The position numbers were made by a program, and so were the translations under genes. This document shows, piece by piece, positions 7,699 through 15,694 of a DNA stretch of 64,000 nt; the stretch's first letter is position 1; the number at the start of each line of letters is the position of its first letter. Source of the stretch: Phytoactinopolyspora mesophila. GTDB lineage: Bacteria > Actinomycetota > Actinomycetes > Jiangellales > Jiangellaceae. The notes below the pieces were generated by a model. It saw only the letters and a list, made by a program, of their open reading frames with translations. It searched no databases and was not told the origin of the DNA. Where the stretch lies: positions 338,419 to 402,418 of the forward strand of contig NZ_WLZY01000006.1 of the NCBI RefSeq assembly GCF_010122465.1. The letters run 5' to 3'.

Positions 7699-8646
7699 AT
7701 GACTGAGATCCTCGTCCTCGTCGACCACGCTGACGGCGCGGTACGCAAGACCACGACCGAACTGCTGACCATCGCTCGCCGGGCCGGCGAGCCCTCGGCG
7801 GTCTTCCTCGGTTCGGGCTATGAAGCTGCCAAAGAGACGTTGAGCGCGTTCGGCGCCGAGAAGGTATATGTGGCCGACGCTCCGGAGCTGGACGACTATC
7901 TGGTGGCGCCCAAGGCGGAAGTCCTGGCGCAGATCGCCGCCAACGTCAACCCAGCGGCGGTGCTGATCGCTTCCAACCCGGATGGCAAAGAGATCGCGGC
8001 GCGGCTGGCGGTCAAGCTCGAGTCCGGCATCATCACCGACGCGGTGGACGTCGGGGCTGACCTGACGACCACCCAGTCGGCCTTCGCCGCCAGCTACAGC
8101 GTGACCGCGCGGGTCACCCACGGCACACCGGTCATCACCGTCAAGCCGAACTCCGCGACACCGGAGCAGGCTGCCACCACGCCGGTCGAGGAGAAGGTCG
8201 CCGCGTCGGTGTCCGATACCTCGAAGGCCGCGAGGATCGTCTCCCGGAGTGCGCGCGAGGCGACCGGGCGGCCGGAACTCACCGAGGCTGCCATCGTCGT
8301 GTCCGGAGGGCGCGGCACCGGCGGCAACTTCGCCCCGGTAGAAGCCCTGGCCGACGCCCTGGGCGGCGCAGTCGGCGCTTCGCGCGCCGCGGTCGACTCC
8401 GGCTGGTACCCGCACAGCCACCAGGTGGGCCAGACCGGCCAGACCGTGTCGCCGCAGCTGTACATCGCGGCCGGCATCTCCGGAGCTATCCAGCACCGTG
8501 CCGGTATGCAGACCTCGAAGACGATCGTCGCGGTCGACAAAGACCCGGAGGCGCCGATCTTCTCGATGGTGGACTTCGGCGTCGTCGGCGATCTGCACAC
8601 CATCCTGCCGCAGGCGACCGAGGAGATCCTGAAGCGTAAGGGCTGA
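7699..8646 (+). CDS. etfA: Electron transfer flavoprotein, alpha subunit
   Basis: A 315-residue FixB/EtfA protein that binds FAD and forms the ETF heterodimer with EtfB. The ATG at 7699 has the RBS GGGAGAGAAG; an upstream in-frame ATG lies inside etfB and is rejected. The C-terminal FAD-binding domain is clear: SGGRGTGG (about 190), SRAAVDSGW, QVGQTGQTVSP (about 240), then SGAIQHRAGM, VAVDKDPEAPIF and DFGVVGD. In mycobacteria fixA-fixB precede iscS and trmU. Here a sugar island of about 9 kb intervenes. Confidence 0.95.
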   Translation: MTEILVLVDHADGAVRKTTTELLTIARRAGEPSAVFLGSGYEAAKETLSAFGAEKVYVADAPELDDYLVAPKAEVLAQIAANVNPAAVLIASNPDGKEIAARLAVKLESGIITDAVDVGADLTTTQSAFAASYSVTARVTHGTPVITVKPNSATPEQAATTPVEEKVAASVSDTSKAARIVSRSAREATGRPELTEAAIVVSGGRGTGGNFAPVEALADALGGAVGASRAAVDSGWYPHSHQVGQTGQTVSPQLYIAAGISGAIQHRAGMQTSKTIVAVDKDPEAPIFSMVDFGVVGDLHTILPQATEEILKRKG

Positions 8647-8652
8647 TCGCCG

Positions 8653-8843
8653 AGCACTAATGCTCCGGCAAATGAGGTCTCTCCTCGCCCAGCAGACTCG
8701 GTCGGAGGGAGGCTGCGCCATTGTCCTCCCTCACCAGCTGATGGTCGCGCTTGCCGGCTCCCTCGTGCCTCGTCCGCCGGCTCGCCGCTCGACATGCCCG
8801 CCACACCATGGAGAGACCTCATGTGCCGGAGTGCTTCAGTGCT
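8653..8843. repeat. Long inverted-repeat element between convergent etfA and M20 genes
   Basis: Imperfect arms of 32 and 34 nt (8653-8684 and 8810-8843) form an inverted repeat that includes a perfect 13-bp core, ATGAGGTCTCTCC with GGAGAGACCTCAT. The interior contains a further 8-bp hairpin, GAGGGAGG/CCTCCCTC (8705-8712 with 8725-8732). The right arm reaches into the end of the M20 gene. It could act as a bidirectional terminator or be a decayed MITE-like element. I see no coding capacity inside. Confidence 0.6.
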
Positions 8844-9933
8844 GTGCGCAGGCCTTGTCTAGCAGGCTTGTGTAAACGTCACATGCGGCGTAGATGTTCT
8901 CGACCCGGCACCGCTCGTCGGTGACGTGTGCCTGCTCGGGCTCGCCCGGGCCGAGGATCAGCGCGGGCCCGCCGAGTACGGCGGCGTCGGTGAAGTAGGT
9001 CGCGCCCGGCAATGGGTCGTCGGTCAGGCCGAGCTCACGGAGCACGGCACGCATGCTCTCGGCCGCCGGATGGGCAGGGTCGGTGAGTACAGGCGCCAGG
9101 TCCAGCATCGGTGTGACGTCCACGTGGGCGCCGGCAGCCGTGCCCACGGCGCGGGCCAGCGCCGCGTGCTGCACACCAGGCACGGATCGGATGTCGAGGC
9201 CCGCTTCGGCGTGGTGAGGCACGAGGTTCACCTGCTGGCCGGCGTGGAAGGTGCCGACGTTGACGGTGCTCGCGCCGAGTTGTGGGTGGGTCGGCCAGAT
9301 GTCCGCGGCGACGACGTCCTGCACCGCCCGGGCCAGGCGCAGAGCAGCGTTGTCCCCGAGCTCGGGCCGGGAGCCATGTGCTGCCCGGCCGTGTGCGCTC
9401 AGCCGCAACCACAACGCGCCCTTGTGGCCGAGCACCAGCCGGTTGGCGGTGGGCTCGGCGACGATCACCGCCCACGGGTCCGCAGGCATGGCGTCGGCGA
9501 GCTGGCGCGCGCCCTCGCAGCCCGTCTCCTCGGCAGCGGTGAGCAGGAGATGGACCCCGCGGCAGCGATGCGGGCGGCTGGCGTGGGTGATGAAGGCGAC
9601 GGTGAGGGCGGCGACGCCAGCCTTCATGTCGCTGCTGCCACGGCCGTAAACCCAGCCGTCGGTGACGTCCGCGCCCCATGGATCGGCCGTCCAGGAACCG
9701 GTGTCGACGGCGACGGTGTCGAGGTGCCCGGTTAGTATGACCGGCCGGTTGGTTCCGTCCAGGTCGCCGCCGTGCCGGGCGATCAGCTGATGCCGGCCGG
9801 ACCGCCATTCGAGCACCGTTGTGGCGGTCCCCGAAGCCTCCAGGCGCCTGGCGATGAGAGCCGCCGCGGCGGCCTCTCCGTCCAGAGCGGTATTCAGCCG
9901 GATTAGTTCGCGGGTCAGCGTCAGGGCGTCCAT
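8836..9933 (-). CDS. M20 family metallopeptidase / deacylase (ArgE/DapE type)
   Basis: A 365-residue cytosolic dinuclear zinc hydrolase related to acetylornithine deacetylase and succinyl-diaminopimelate desuccinylase. Metal and catalytic motifs are LTGHLDTV (about residue 66, His and Asp), GRGSSDMKAG (about 98, bridging Asp) and AAEETG (about 133, catalytic and metal Glu). The dimerisation domain follows in the middle, and a late metal His should lie in the C-terminal EQAHVTDE. It starts 4 bp after the LacI stop, so it is cotranscribed with the repressor. The substrate is unknown; context suggests a small amide in the same catabolic route. Confidence 0.85.
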   Translation of the reverse strand: MDALTLTRELIRLNTALDGEAAAAALIARRLEASGTATTVLEWRSGRHQLIARHGGDLDGTNRPVILTGHLDTVAVDTGSWTADPWGADVTDGWVYGRGSSDMKAGVAALTVAFITHASRPHRCRGVHLLLTAAEETGCEGARQLADAMPADPWAVIVAEPTANRLVLGHKGALWLRLSAHGRAAHGSRPELGDNAALRLARAVQDVVAADIWPTHPQLGASTVNVGTFHAGQQVNLVPHHAEAGLDIRSVPGVQHAALARAVGTAAGAHVDVTPMLDLAPVLTDPAHPAAESMRAVLRELGLTDDPLPGATYFTDAAVLGGPALILGPGEPEQAHVTDERCRVENIYAACDVYTSLLDKACAQH

Positions 9934-9937
9934 TGGT

Positions 9938-10948
9938 TCACTCCGGTTCGGCGCTGGACACGGTGCTCTCCCGGACGACGAGTTCGGGTTCCAGCGCCAG
10001 CTTGCGCACCGGAAGGTCGGTGTCGGCCAGGCGGGCGTCGAGCAGCCGCACGGCTTCGGTGGCGATCGCCTCGCGTGGCTGCCGCAGCGTAGTCAGTGCG
10101 GGTTCGACGTAGCTGGCGATGAAGATGTCGTCGAACCCAGTGATCATCACCTGCTCCGGAATGGCCACACCGTGCCTGCGTAGCTCGCGGATCGCTCCCA
10201 CGGCGATCTCGTCGTTGCCGCACACCAGAGCGTCCGGCAGTTCGCCGCCGGCGAGGAGCTGTCGAGCGGCCGACTCGCCCCATTCGATGCTGAACTCTCC
10301 GAGCAGTTCGACGCACTCGGTGATCCCGGCGGAGGCGGTGGCACGCCGCAGCGCGTCCAGCCGGTCCCGGCCGCTCGAACTCTGCTGTCCGGCGCTGACC
10401 AGGACGATGCGCTGGGCGCCGAGTTCGCGGACATGGTTCACCACGTGCGCCATTCCAGCTTCGTCGTCGACACCTACCCAGTCCAACCGGACCTGGTCGG
10501 CATACCGGTCGAGCTGGACGACGGGAGTGTGCCGCATGGCTTCGCGCAGGCCCTCGGCGCTTGCCTGGGAGTCGACCGGACTGATCAGCAGGCCGTCCAC
10601 CTGCCGGCCGAGCAGCGCATGGATGCGCCGCCGCTCGACATCCGCGGACAGCCGGGCGTCGCACAGCATCAGCTCGCGGTCGGACTCCTGAAGTGTGCGC
10701 TCGACGGCCTCGACGATGGCTGGGAAGAACGGATTGCTGATCTCCGGGACGATCATCCCGATGACGCCTGTGCGTTGTGCCCGCAGGGCTCGCGCCACGG
10801 CATTGTGCCGGTAGCCGACCAGGCGAGCGGCCTCGTGCACACGCTCGGCCACCTCCGGCCCGACCCGCCGGGCACCAGACAGTGCACGCGAGACTGTGGA
10901 GACCGATACCCCCGCCTCCCGGGCGACGTCGTGGATGGTGACAGCCAC
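9938..10948 (-). CDS. LacI family transcriptional repressor
   Basis: A 336-residue regulator. The GTG at 10948 has the RBS AGGGAGGAAC; a longer upstream frame runs through the divergent promoter and is rejected. The N-terminal helix-turn-helix is VTIHDVAREAGVSVSTVSRA (residues 3-22) and the hinge is near RALRAQRTGVIG. A periplasmic-binding-protein-like sensor domain follows, with the family signature ITGFDDI near the C-terminus. It is divergent from the sugar ABC operon at 11129, and two palindromic sites lie between them. It most likely represses both operons and is released by the sugar or nucleoside imported by its neighbour. Confidence 0.9.
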   Translation of the reverse strand: MAVTIHDVAREAGVSVSTVSRALSGARRVGPEVAERVHEAARLVGYRHNAVARALRAQRTGVIGMIVPEISNPFFPAIVEAVERTLQESDRELMLCDARLSADVERRRIHALLGRQVDGLLISPVDSQASAEGLREAMRHTPVVQLDRYADQVRLDWVGVDDEAGMAHVVNHVRELGAQRIVLVSAGQQSSSGRDRLDALRRATASAGITECVELLGEFSIEWGESAARQLLAGGELPDALVCGNDEIAVGAIRELRRHGVAIPEQVMITGFDDIFIASYVEPALTTLRQPREAIATEAVRLLDARLADTDLPVRKLALEPELVVRESTVSSAEPE

Positions 10949-10963
10949 CAGTTCCTCCCTAAA

Positions 10964-10983
10964 TCGGCCAAACGTTTTCCCGA
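10964..10983. promoter_or_regulatory. LacI-type operator next to the lacI-like gene
   Basis: TCGGCCAAACGTTTTCCCGA has the central AAACGTTT typical of LacI-family sites, with matching TCGG/CCGA ends and two mismatched pairs. It abuts the repressor RBS, so it fits autoregulation. Confidence 0.6.
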
Positions 10984-11086
10984 TTCTAGCCCACCAAGCA
11001 TGTGCATGATCCAGTGTTTCACTACGGTTAATCTCTGATTCGACCCTTGACCGCCTCCTGGAGTCGGCGTAACTTTGCTCGGCAAT

Positions 11087-11102
11087 GGGCAATCGTTTGC
11101 CC
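11087..11102. promoter_or_regulatory. LacI-type operator before the sugar-binding lipoprotein gene
   Basis: GGGCAATCGTTTGCCC is a palindrome centred on CG with one mismatched pair, 26 bp before the ATG. It would block transcription into the ABC operon. Confidence 0.6.
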
Positions 11103-11128
11103 GCCATGGACCGTTTGAAGGAGATGCG

Positions 11129-12103
11129 ATGACCCACGTCAGGGCGGCCCGTACGGGCATGGCCGTTGCGCTTGCAGGCTCCATGCTGGCGCTCGCCGCT
11201 TGCGGCGGCAATGGCGACGACGGTGGTAACGACGGCGACGGGGACGGCGACATCAAGATCGGCCTCGTCCAGATCAACCAGCAAGCTTTGTTCTTCAACG
11301 AGATGAACGCAGGCGCCGAGGAAGCTGCCGAGGACGAGGGCGTCGACCTGACGATCTTCAATGCCAACGACGACGCCTCCACCCAGAACGAGGCCATCGC
11401 CAATATGGTGACCCAAGGGTTCGACGCGCTGATCGTCGTGGCGATCGACGTCGAAGGAATCAAGCCGGCGCTGGCTGAGGCCAAGGACGCCGGCATGGCC
11501 GTGATAGCCGTCGATGCGATCGTCGACGACCCGAACGTCGACGTGCAGGTGGGCGTGGACAACGACGAGGCGGGCCGGCAGATCGGTGAGTACGTCAACT
11601 CCTGGATCGAGGAGAACGGCGCTGACTCCAATATTGGCGTGGTCGGTGCGCTGAACTCGTTCATCCAGAACATCCGCATGGATAGCTTCGTCGAGACCGT
11701 CGAAGCCGCGGGTGGCGTCATCACCCAGACCGTCGACGGTGAGAATCGCCAAGAGGCGGCCATGGCGGCGGCCGAGAACATGGTGACGGCGCAGGACGAG
11801 ACCTCGATCGTCTACGCCACCGGTGAGCCGGCCTTGCTGGGAACGGTTGCCGCGGTGCGCTCACAGAACGCCGCGGATCGGATCCGGGTCTTCGGGTGGG
11901 ATCTCACCGCGGAGGCGATCTCCGGGATTGACGAAGGATTCGTCGAGGCGGTCGTCCAGCAGGATCCCCGCGCGGAAGGTGTCGTGGCCGTGCAGGCGGC
12001 GAAGACCTTGGTCGAGGGCGGTGCGGTGGAGTCACCGATCGACGTGCCGGTCGCCATTGTGACCAGTGACAACGTCGACGAGTTCCGCTCGATCTTCGAG
12101 TAG
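11129..12103 (+). CDS. Sugar/nucleoside ABC transporter, substrate-binding lipoprotein (RbsB-like)
   Basis: A 324-residue lipoprotein of the ribose/xylose binding-protein family. The signal peptide ends in the lipobox LAAC with Cys25, followed by a flexible Asp/Gly linker. The sequence IKIGLVQINQQALFFNEMNAGAEEAA starts the first lobe in the usual way, and FNANDDASTQNEAI and DALIVVAID are typical. The ATG has RBS GAAGGAGA. An alternative upstream ATG crosses the operator and is rejected. It delivers the ligand to the permease and ATPase encoded next. The downstream nucleoside hydrolase suggests a nucleoside or ribose-like ligand. Confidence 0.9.
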   Translation: MTHVRAARTGMAVALAGSMLALAACGGNGDDGGNDGDGDGDIKIGLVQINQQALFFNEMNAGAEEAAEDEGVDLTIFNANDDASTQNEAIANMVTQGFDALIVVAIDVEGIKPALAEAKDAGMAVIAVDAIVDDPNVDVQVGVDNDEAGRQIGEYVNSWIEENGADSNIGVVGALNSFIQNIRMDSFVETVEAAGGVITQTVDGENRQEAAMAAAENMVTAQDETSIVYATGEPALLGTVAAVRSQNAADRIRVFGWDLTAEAISGIDEGFVEAVVQQDPRAEGVVAVQAAKTLVEGGAVESPIDVPVAIVTSDNVDEFRSIFE

Positions 12104-12117
12104 GGGGACAGCCGACG

Positions 12118-12876
12118 ATGTCGCAACGGGAGAGCACGCCAGACCGGATCGTCATGCGGGACATCCGCAAGCGTTACGGCATGGTGGACGCGCTGCGCGG
12201 GGTCACCCTCCGCCTTGGCGCCGGCGAGGTCATGGGTCTGGTGGGCGATAACGCCGCCGGAAAGTCGACGCTGATGAAGATCCTGGCCGGTGCCGTCTTG
12301 CCCGATTCCGGGGAGATCCAGGTCGACGGCGCCGTGACGCGCTACGCCTCGCCAAAGGAGGCACATGACCTCGGGATCGAGATGGTCTACCAGGATCTGG
12401 CGCTCTGCGACGACATCGACGTCGCCGGCAACCTCTTTCTGGGGCGCGAGCCGCGTAGGGGCGGCGGGCTGATGCTCGACGAACGGGCCATGCACGCGCG
12501 TGCCCGCGAACATCTCGACGCGCTACGGATCCGGATTCCACTCACCAACCTGCCGGTGCGGGCGCTGTCCGGCGGTCAGCGACAGGCAGTGGCCATCGCC
12601 CGTGCGGTCACCTTCGGCCCGCGGGTACTGATCATGGATGAGCCCACCGCGGCGCTCGCGGTCAGCGAGGTGCGAACGGTTCTCGAACTGATTCGCACGG
12701 TGGCCACCCGCGGCGTAAGCGTCATCCTCATCACGCACCGGCTGCAAGACCTATTCGAAGTGTGTGACCGCCTGTGCGTCATGTACGAGGGAACGCTGCG
12801 CGCTGACCTCGATGCCCGCACTACATCGCTGGAATCGCTGGTCGAGGAGATCGTCGGAAGGGGACACGCGGCATGA
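12118..12876 (+). CDS. Sugar ABC transporter ATP-binding protein (single domain)
   Basis: A 252-residue ATPase. Walker A is GDNAAGKST (residues 43-51), the Q-loop is in VYQDLAL, the signature is LSGGQRQ (150-156) and Walker B is LIMDEPT (171-177); the switch His is in LITHRL. It corresponds to one half of the usual two-domain RbsA, so it should work as a homodimer. This short form is known for FrcA-like transporters. The stop overlaps the permease start by ATGA. Confidence 0.9.
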   Translation: MSQRESTPDRIVMRDIRKRYGMVDALRGVTLRLGAGEVMGLVGDNAAGKSTLMKILAGAVLPDSGEIQVDGAVTRYASPKEAHDLGIEMVYQDLALCDDIDVAGNLFLGREPRRGGGLMLDERAMHARAREHLDALRIRIPLTNLPVRALSGGQRQAVAIARAVTFGPRVLIMDEPTAALAVSEVRTVLELIRTVATRGVSVILITHRLQDLFEVCDRLCVMYEGTLRADLDARTTSLESLVEEIVGRGHAA

Positions 12877-13892
12877 ACACCCCGCTCGCTACCGAATCCG
12901 CCCCCAATGAGCGTCTGGTGGTGACCCGGCAGACTCGGTTGACCGCGAAACTCACCACCCATGTGCAGACCGTCGCCGTTGGCGGGGTCCTGCTGGTGCT
13001 GTTGCTGGTCTTCGCCTTCTCAGCAGATCAGTTCCTCACCGTCAACAACATCCTGAACATGCTCCGGCAGATCGCTCCCACCATGATCGTGGCGGTGGCG
13101 ATGACCTTCGTCATCACCTCCGGAGGCATCGACCTGTCGGTCGGATCGACGGTGGCGCTGTCGGGATCGTTGCTCGCCATCGCCATCTCCGCGGGCTGGG
13201 ACCCGACGCTGGCGCTGGCCGCCGTGGTGTTGCTGGGCGCGGTGATCGGCTTCGTCAACGGCTGGTTCAGCGCCTATCACGGCATACCGGCATTCATCGT
13301 GACGCTCGCGATGCTGTCGATCCTCCGGGGCACCGCATTACGCGCCACAGAGGGGTATTCGACGCCGATCTCGCGCGACACGTGGGTGGTTACGCTCGGC
13401 CAGGGCCGGCTGCTGGGTATCCCGTTGCCAGCGATCATCGCGCTCGTCGTTGCCGTGGCCGGGTGGTTCGTCTTCGCCAAGACACCGTTCGGGCGCTACG
13501 TTGTCGGCCTGGGATCGAACGGTGAGTCGCTGCGCCGCAGCGGCGTCGCAGTCCGGCGAGTTGGGCTGAGTGTGTTCGTGCTGACCAGCACGGCAGCCGC
13601 GATGGCCGGTGTGCTGGTGGCCACCCGGCTGGCATCAGGATCGGCGAACGCCGGGGTGATGTTCGAGCTGGAGGTGATCACCGCCGTTGTGCTCGGCGGC
13701 ACGAGCCTCTTTGGCGGGCGGGGCAGCATCGTCGGCACCGTGCTGGGTGCGCTGGTACTGGGCGTGATCGCCAACGGACTAGTGCTCATGCACGTCTCGC
13801 CGTTCTACATCCAGATCCTGCAGGGCGCGATCCTGCTGCTCGCGATCTTCTTGAACCAGAAGATCTTCAGCCGGTTCGCGACCAGGGCTTAG
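12873..13892 (+). CDS. Sugar ABC transporter permease (RbsC-like)
   Basis: A 339-residue inner-membrane permease of the ribose/xylose/galactoside family with about eight to ten hydrophobic segments. The sequences VITSGGIDLSVGSTVALSG, GLGSNGESLRRSGV (the ATPase-contact loop) and VVLGGTSLFGGRGSIVGT are family hallmarks. Only one permease is encoded, so it should form a homodimer with two copies of the ATPase. Confidence 0.92.
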   Translation: MNTPLATESAPNERLVVTRQTRLTAKLTTHVQTVAVGGVLLVLLLVFAFSADQFLTVNNILNMLRQIAPTMIVAVAMTFVITSGGIDLSVGSTVALSGSLLAIAISAGWDPTLALAAVVLLGAVIGFVNGWFSAYHGIPAFIVTLAMLSILRGTALRATEGYSTPISRDTWVVTLGQGRLLGIPLPAIIALVVAVAGWFVFAKTPFGRYVVGLGSNGESLRRSGVAVRRVGLSVFVLTSTAAAMAGVLVATRLASGSANAGVMFELEVITAVVLGGTSLFGGRGSIVGTVLGALVLGVIANGLVLMHVSPFYIQILQGAILLLAIFLNQKIFSRFATRA

Positions 13893-13902
13893 CGGACCAC
13901 CC

Positions 13903-14949
13903 GTGACTGACGTCATCACTGTCACCGGCCCGGTCGACTCGGCCGAGCTGGGCCCCACCCTGTTCCATGAACATCTGATCAACAACAATGCGAGCGCGTG
14001 GCGGCGCCCGGGACCAGATGAAGCCGCGGCATGGCAACTGGTCGATGTCCCGGTGACGGCCGCGTTGCGCGAGAAGCTGCGCACCGACCCTTACGTCTGC
14101 AAGGACAACTGCTCGCTGGACGACGTCGACGTCGCGGTCGCCGAACTGGACTTGTACACCGGGCGAGGTGGTCGCACCGTCGTCGAGCAGACCACCGACG
14201 GGATCGGCCGGAACCCCCGGGCGCTGCGTGAGATCAGCCTGCGCAGCGGGGTGTGGATCGTCATGGGCTGCGGCTACTACCTCGAGCGCAGCCATCCGGC
14301 TTTCGTGGCCGGGGCGAGTGTGGCCCAGTTGGCTGACCGGCTGGTGGCTGAGTTGACCGAGGGAATCGACGGGGTGCGGCCCGGGCTGATCGGCGAGATC
14401 GGGATCGGCCCAGACTTCACGATGGCCGAGGAGAAGGTGTTGCGCGCGGCCGCCCGGGCGCAGCTCGTGGCCGGGGTGCCGCTGTCGGTCCATCTCCCGG
14501 GGTGGCAGCGGCTCGGGCAGCGGGTGCTCGACGTCGCCGCCGAAGAGGGCTGCCCGGCGTCGAGCGTCGTCTTGTCGCATCTCAACCCCGCATGCGACGA
14601 CGCCGGCTACCTCGAGCGGCTGGCTGCCCGCGGCGCATGGCTGTCCTTCGACATGATCGGGATGGATCACCGCTTTCCCGGTGAGGGGGCTGCGCCGGCC
14701 GACGATCATGTGGCGGCGGCGATCGCGCAGCTGGCCAAGGACGGACGGGCCGGGCAGGTGCTGCTCTCACACGACATCTTCATCAAGACGCTGCTGGCGG
14801 CGTACGGCGGGCCCGGCTACGGCCACGTTCAGGCGTCGTTCCTTCCGATGCTCACCCGGCACGGCCTCACCCATGTCCAGGCGGCATCACTGCTTATCGA
14901 CAACCCCCGTGCCGTCTTCGAGGCGGCCGCGAAAGGAGATTCCGGATGA
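13903..14949 (+). CDS. Phosphotriesterase-like (PTE/PHP family) metal hydrolase
   Basis: A 348-residue TIM-barrel amidohydrolase with a GTG start. Metal ligands are visible: HEH (residues 22 and 24), GEIGIG (about 164, Glu where true phosphotriesterase has carboxylated Lys), LSVHLPG (about 196), LSHLNP (about 224) and DMIGMD (about 249-254). This set matches E. coli PHP-type and lactonase-like members rather than organophosphate hydrolases. It sits in the transporter operon and overlaps the next gene by ATGA. A likely role is hydrolysis of a lactone or similar ring made from the imported compound; this is inference. Confidence 0.85.
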   Translation: MTDVITVTGPVDSAELGPTLFHEHLINNNASAWRRPGPDEAAAWQLVDVPVTAALREKLRTDPYVCKDNCSLDDVDVAVAELDLYTGRGGRTVVEQTTDGIGRNPRALREISLRSGVWIVMGCGYYLERSHPAFVAGASVAQLADRLVAELTEGIDGVRPGLIGEIGIGPDFTMAEEKVLRAAARAQLVAGVPLSVHLPGWQRLGQRVLDVAAEEGCPASSVVLSHLNPACDDAGYLERLAARGAWLSFDMIGMDHRFPGEGAAPADDHVAAAIAQLAKDGRAGQVLLSHDIFIKTLLAAYGGPGYGHVQASFLPMLTRHGLTHVQAASLLIDNPRAVFEAAAKGDSG

Positions 14950-15692
14950 CGCGCGTGCTCATCGCTGGCGAGTCGTGGGTGAGTGAGTCCACTCACTACA
15001 AGGGCTACGACGCCTTCACTACGGTGACCTTCCACACCGGCGTCGACCCGTTGCGTAACGCGCTACGCGCCGAAGGCATCGACGTGGACTACATCCCCGC
15101 GCACGAGGTTCCTGAGCGGTTTCCCGCGACCGAGGCCGATTTGGCCGGAGTCGACGTGGTGATCCTTTCCGACATCGGAGCCAACAGCGTCCTGCTGCAC
15201 CCGGATACCTGGCTGCATGGCAAGCGCACGCCCAACCGGCTGGCCATGCTGGCGGAATGGGTGCGCGGTGGCGGCGGGCTGATGATGGCCGGTGGGTATC
15301 TAAGCTTCCAGGGCTTCGAAGGCAAGGCGATGTGGCGCGGTACCGCGGTGGAGTCCGTGCTGCCCAGTCTGATCTCGCCGTACGACGACCGGGTGGAGAC
15401 TCCGGAAGGGATCATGCCGGTGGCCGGCGTCGACCATCCGGTCACGGCCGGGCTGGACGGTTCCTGGCCGGCGCTGCTCGGATACAACCGATTCGCTACC
15501 ACCGACGACGCCACCGTGCTGGCGCGGGTCGGCGACGATCCGCTGCTGGCGGTCCGGACGGTCGATGCCGGGCGGACCCTTGCATGGGCATCTGACATCG
15601 CGCCGCACTGGTGCCCGGAAGAATTCCTCGGCTGGCACGGTTATCGATCACTCTTCGGGCAGGCTGTGACCTGGCTGGCCAAAGGGGAGTGA
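14946..15692 (+). CDS. Class I glutamine amidotransferase-like protein (ThuA/DUF1355-like)
   Basis: A 248-residue cytosolic protein with a flavodoxin-like GATase fold. MTRVLIAGESW opens the sheet, then VDVVILSDIGANS, WVRGGGGLMMAGGYLSF in the nucleophile-elbow region and a C-terminal TLAWASDIAPHW segment. No canonical nucleophile Cys is present in the GGG-LMMAGG elbow, so classical glutamine hydrolysis is unlikely. It starts inside the phosphotriesterase-like stop and ends 2 bp before the nucleoside hydrolase start, so it is cotranscribed. I recognise the family but not the reaction. Confidence 0.65.
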   Translation: MTRVLIAGESWVSESTHYKGYDAFTTVTFHTGVDPLRNALRAEGIDVDYIPAHEVPERFPATEADLAGVDVVILSDIGANSVLLHPDTWLHGKRTPNRLAMLAEWVRGGGGLMMAGGYLSFQGFEGKAMWRGTAVESVLPSLISPYDDRVETPEGIMPVAGVDHPVTAGLDGSWPALLGYNRFATTDDATVLARVGDDPLLAVRTVDAGRTLAWASDIAPHWCPEEFLGWHGYRSLFGQAVTWLAKGE

Positions 15693-15694
15693 GC

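Noticed and set aside
10949-11752. N-terminal extension of the LacI-type protein into the divergent gene
   Set aside because: The extension is antisense to the binding-protein gene. The GTG at 10948 has a good RBS and begins the helix-turn-helix.
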